From: Kiritimatiellia bacterium
Lineage (GTDB): Bacteria > Verrucomicrobiota > Kiritimatiellia > RFP12 > UBA3636
NCBI GenBank assembly: GCA_017413145.1
Contig: JAFPUX010000168.1
Coordinates: forward strand, 1-7,273
Length of the DNA: 7,273 bases
Reading direction: 5' to 3'
Every line of letters begins with the position of its first letter. Within the stretch, counting starts at the first letter, position 1. The notes below the pieces were generated by a model, which worked only from the letters and a program-made list of their open reading frames with translations, was not told the origin of the DNA and ran no database searches. Positions 5,787 through 7,273 of the stretch are shown one piece after another. The translations under genes were made by a program, and so were the position numbers.

Positions 5787-7229
5787 ATGAGCAAACACGA
5801 CAACCACCACGACTTCGAGCGATCGAGCGTGGACGACAGCCAGAAGCGAGGTTTCTGGTCCATGTTCGTCATCATGATGGGATTCACGTTCTTCTCCGCT
5901 TCCATGTGGGTGGGACTGACCCTCGCCAACGGACTCACCGCCGGACGGTTCTTCTGGGCCGTCATGGCCGGCAACCTGATCCTCGGCGTCTACACCGGGC
6001 TTCTGGCGTATCCGGCCGCCAAGACCGGCCTCTCGGTCCACCTCCTCGCGCGCTACTCGTTCGGCACGCGCGGCTCCAACATCCCGTCGATCGTCCTCGC
6101 GGTCACGCAGATCGGCTGGTTCGGCGTGGGCGTCGCGATGTTCTCCATCCCCGCCGCGTGGTGGCTTTCCGACGTTTCGTGGCTCCGGGGAACGTGGTTC
6201 ACGGGCGGCCCGTGGGAGTCGTTCTTCGGCGCCGACAAAGAGCTGCCGCTCCGCCTGCTCTGGACGCTCACCGTCGTGGCGGGCGTCGCCATGACCTCGT
6301 CCGCCTACTTCGGCATCAAGGCGCTGCACGTCATCTCCGTCGTCTCCGTCCCCGCCATCGCGATCCTCGGCGGCTGGTCCGCCATCCAGGCGCTCTTCGT
6401 CGATTCGCCCGAGTTCATCGCCGCGCACAATTCCGCGATCGACGCGGCGACGATCAAGCACGGCTGGGACGCCCTCGCGAACCACGTCCCGGGCGTCGAC
6501 GCCAAGACCGGCGTCTCGCTCGCGATCGGCATGGTCTCGGCCATCTCGCTCGGCATCGGCTCGTTCGTTTCCGGCGGCTCCTGCACGCCCGACTTCGCGC
6601 GTTTCGCGAAGAACGCGAAGATCGCGGTCGTCACGACCGTCCTCGCGTTCTTCATCGGCAACTCGCTGATGTTCTTCTTCGGCGGCGCCGCCGCGATGGT
6701 CTACGGCAAGAACGACATCTCGCTCGTGATGCAGCTGCAGGGCCTCCTGCTCCCGGCCGTGGTCGTGCTGCTCCTGAACATCTGGACGACGAACGACAAC
6801 GCGCTCTACACCTCGGGCCTCGGCATCTCGAACATCACCGGCATCCCGAAGCGCTGGGTCGTGCTCTTCAACGGCGCGCTCGGCACGGTCGCGGCGCTGT
6901 GGCTCTACAACCACTTCTGCGGCTGGCTCACGATCCTCAACACGTTCATCCCGCCCTGCGGCGCGATCCTCATCACGGACTTCTTCCTCGTGAACCGCCG
7001 CAAGTACCCGGCGATGGCGGACAAGAAGTTCGTGTTCGTCTCGCCGCCCGCGGTCGTCGCCTGGGCGCTCGGCTCCGTCGTCGCGCTCGGCGGCTTCGAC
7101 TACCTCGTCCACGCCAAGTGGCTCCAGTTCGGCATCCCGGCGATCAACGGCATGGTCGTCGCGGCGGTCGTCTACCTGGCGCTCTCCGCGGTCTGCCCCT
7201 GCACGAAGAAGTGCAAGGACTGCGCCTGA
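5787..7229 (+). CDS. codB: Cytosine permease (NCS1 family, CodB-type)
   Basis: A 480-residue membrane protein with close block-by-block likeness to E. coli CodB as I recall it: GFTFFSASMWVG, AVMAGNLILGVYTGLLAYPAAKTGLSVHLLARYSFG, TQIGWFGVGVAMFSIP (Gln108 and Trp111, equivalent to CodB positions 105 and 108 near the substrate site), IGSFVSGGSCTPDFARFAKNAKIAV (from 257), FFIGNSLMFFFG, LNIWTTNDNALYTSGLGISNITG (Asn331 onward) and LYNHFCGWLTILNTFIPPCGAI. NCS1 carriers have twelve membrane segments in a LeuT-like fold and import nucleobases with a cation; CodB brings in cytosine for salvage. It is about 60 residues longer than the E. coli protein, with extra loop sequence after the fourth segment (SDVSWLRGTWFTGGPWESFF), a longer loop around 205-240, a His/Asp-rich N-terminus and a Cys-rich tail. 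No cytosine deaminase gene is in view. A terminator separates it from the upstream gene and its own promoter was not identified. Confidence 0.94.
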   Translation: MSKHDNHHDFERSSVDDSQKRGFWSMFVIMMGFTFFSASMWVGLTLANGLTAGRFFWAVMAGNLILGVYTGLLAYPAAKTGLSVHLLARYSFGTRGSNIPSIVLAVTQIGWFGVGVAMFSIPAAWWLSDVSWLRGTWFTGGPWESFFGADKELPLRLLWTLTVVAGVAMTSSAYFGIKALHVISVVSVPAIAILGGWSAIQALFVDSPEFIAAHNSAIDAATIKHGWDALANHVPGVDAKTGVSLAIGMVSAISLGIGSFVSGGSCTPDFARFAKNAKIAVVTTVLAFFIGNSLMFFFGGAAAMVYGKNDISLVMQLQGLLLPAVVVLLLNIWTTNDNALYTSGLGISNITGIPKRWVVLFNGALGTVAALWLYNHFCGWLTILNTFIPPCGAILITDFFLVNRRKYPAMADKKFVFVSPPAVVAWALGSVVALGGFDYLVHAKWLQFGIPAINGMVVAAVVYLALSAVCPCTKKCKDCA

Positions 7230-7239
7230 TCGCCTGATC
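7224..7239 (+). repeat. Two direct 8-base copies across the codB stop codon
   Basis: GCCTGATC occurs twice in a row (7224-7231 and 7232-7239). The first copy contains the codB stop TGA at 7227-7229. This looks like a small slippage duplication after the gene and has no evident role. Confidence 0.5.
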
Positions 7240-7250
7240 CTCGAAACCGG

Positions 7251-7273
7251 CGGCCGCGCGTCCCGCGCGGCCG
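7251..7273 (+). terminator. Perfect hairpin downstream of codB, probable terminator cut by the window edge
   Basis: CGGCCGCGCG (7251-7260) and CGCGCGGCCG (7264-7273) form a perfect 10-bp stem with the loop TCC, 22 bases after the codB stop. The stem may continue outward, since CCGG precedes it and the window ends at the arm. The T run that would confirm an intrinsic terminator would lie beyond position 7273. It could also be an RNA-stabilising 3' hairpin. Confidence 0.55.

Noticed and set aside
5505..7112. A 535-residue minus-strand open frame opposite codB
   Set aside because: Extremely charged, low-complexity sequence antisense to a certain cytosine permease.
1..7273. CRISPR array, mobile element, prophage or tRNA
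   Set aside because: No spaced direct repeats, transposase motifs, integrase motifs or cloverleaf-like sequences were seen on either strand.

Overview
The window is a very GC-rich stretch of bacterial DNA with strong G/C preference at third codon positions. It holds five complete genes and the last codons of a sixth. The best lineage guess is a member of the PVC group, possibly Kiritimatiellota. This rests on the SUMF1-type secreted protein, whose N-terminal segment (YLVLDLSDG...YPVRFLDEPPPGGWNDDYKT) resembles a protein type I associate with uncultured gut members of that phylum, and on the near absence of Shine-Dalgarno sequences. The placement is an inference from memory, not a database result.

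Layout. Positions 1-45 are the end of an unidentified plus-strand gene. It meets, tail to tail, a minus-strand operon of a secreted SUMF1-domain protein (950-2002) and a DMT/EamA-type membrane transporter (42-953), joined by a 4-base ATGA overlap. A 158-base divergent intergenic region (2003-2160) holds an extended -10 promoter candidate facing each way. To its right is a plus-strand operon: a CpaB/RcpC-type Flp-pilus assembly protein (2161-2967), a CpaF/TadA-type secretion ATPase with an N-terminal FHA domain (2971-4659), and a 334-residue protein with a type I phosphoribosyltransferase signature (4669-5673). A strong intrinsic terminator follows (5674-5702). Last comes a clear CodB-type cytosine permease (5787-7229), preceded by a structured, A/C-rich leader and followed by a perfect hairpin cut off by the window edge.

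How the genes fit together. CpaB and FHA-CpaF belong to type IVc (Tad/Flp) pilus or type II-like secretion machinery. The secretin, the TadB/TadC platform proteins and the pilin are not next to them, so this is a split or reduced locus. The phosphoribosyltransferase-like protein starts 9 bases after cpaF and is probably co-transcribed with it. It is also the neighbour of the cytosine permease, which leaves two readings: an accessory of the pilus operon, or a nucleobase-salvage partner of CodB. It is the least understood gene here. No CRISPR array, tRNA, rRNA, insertion sequence or phage gene was seen.
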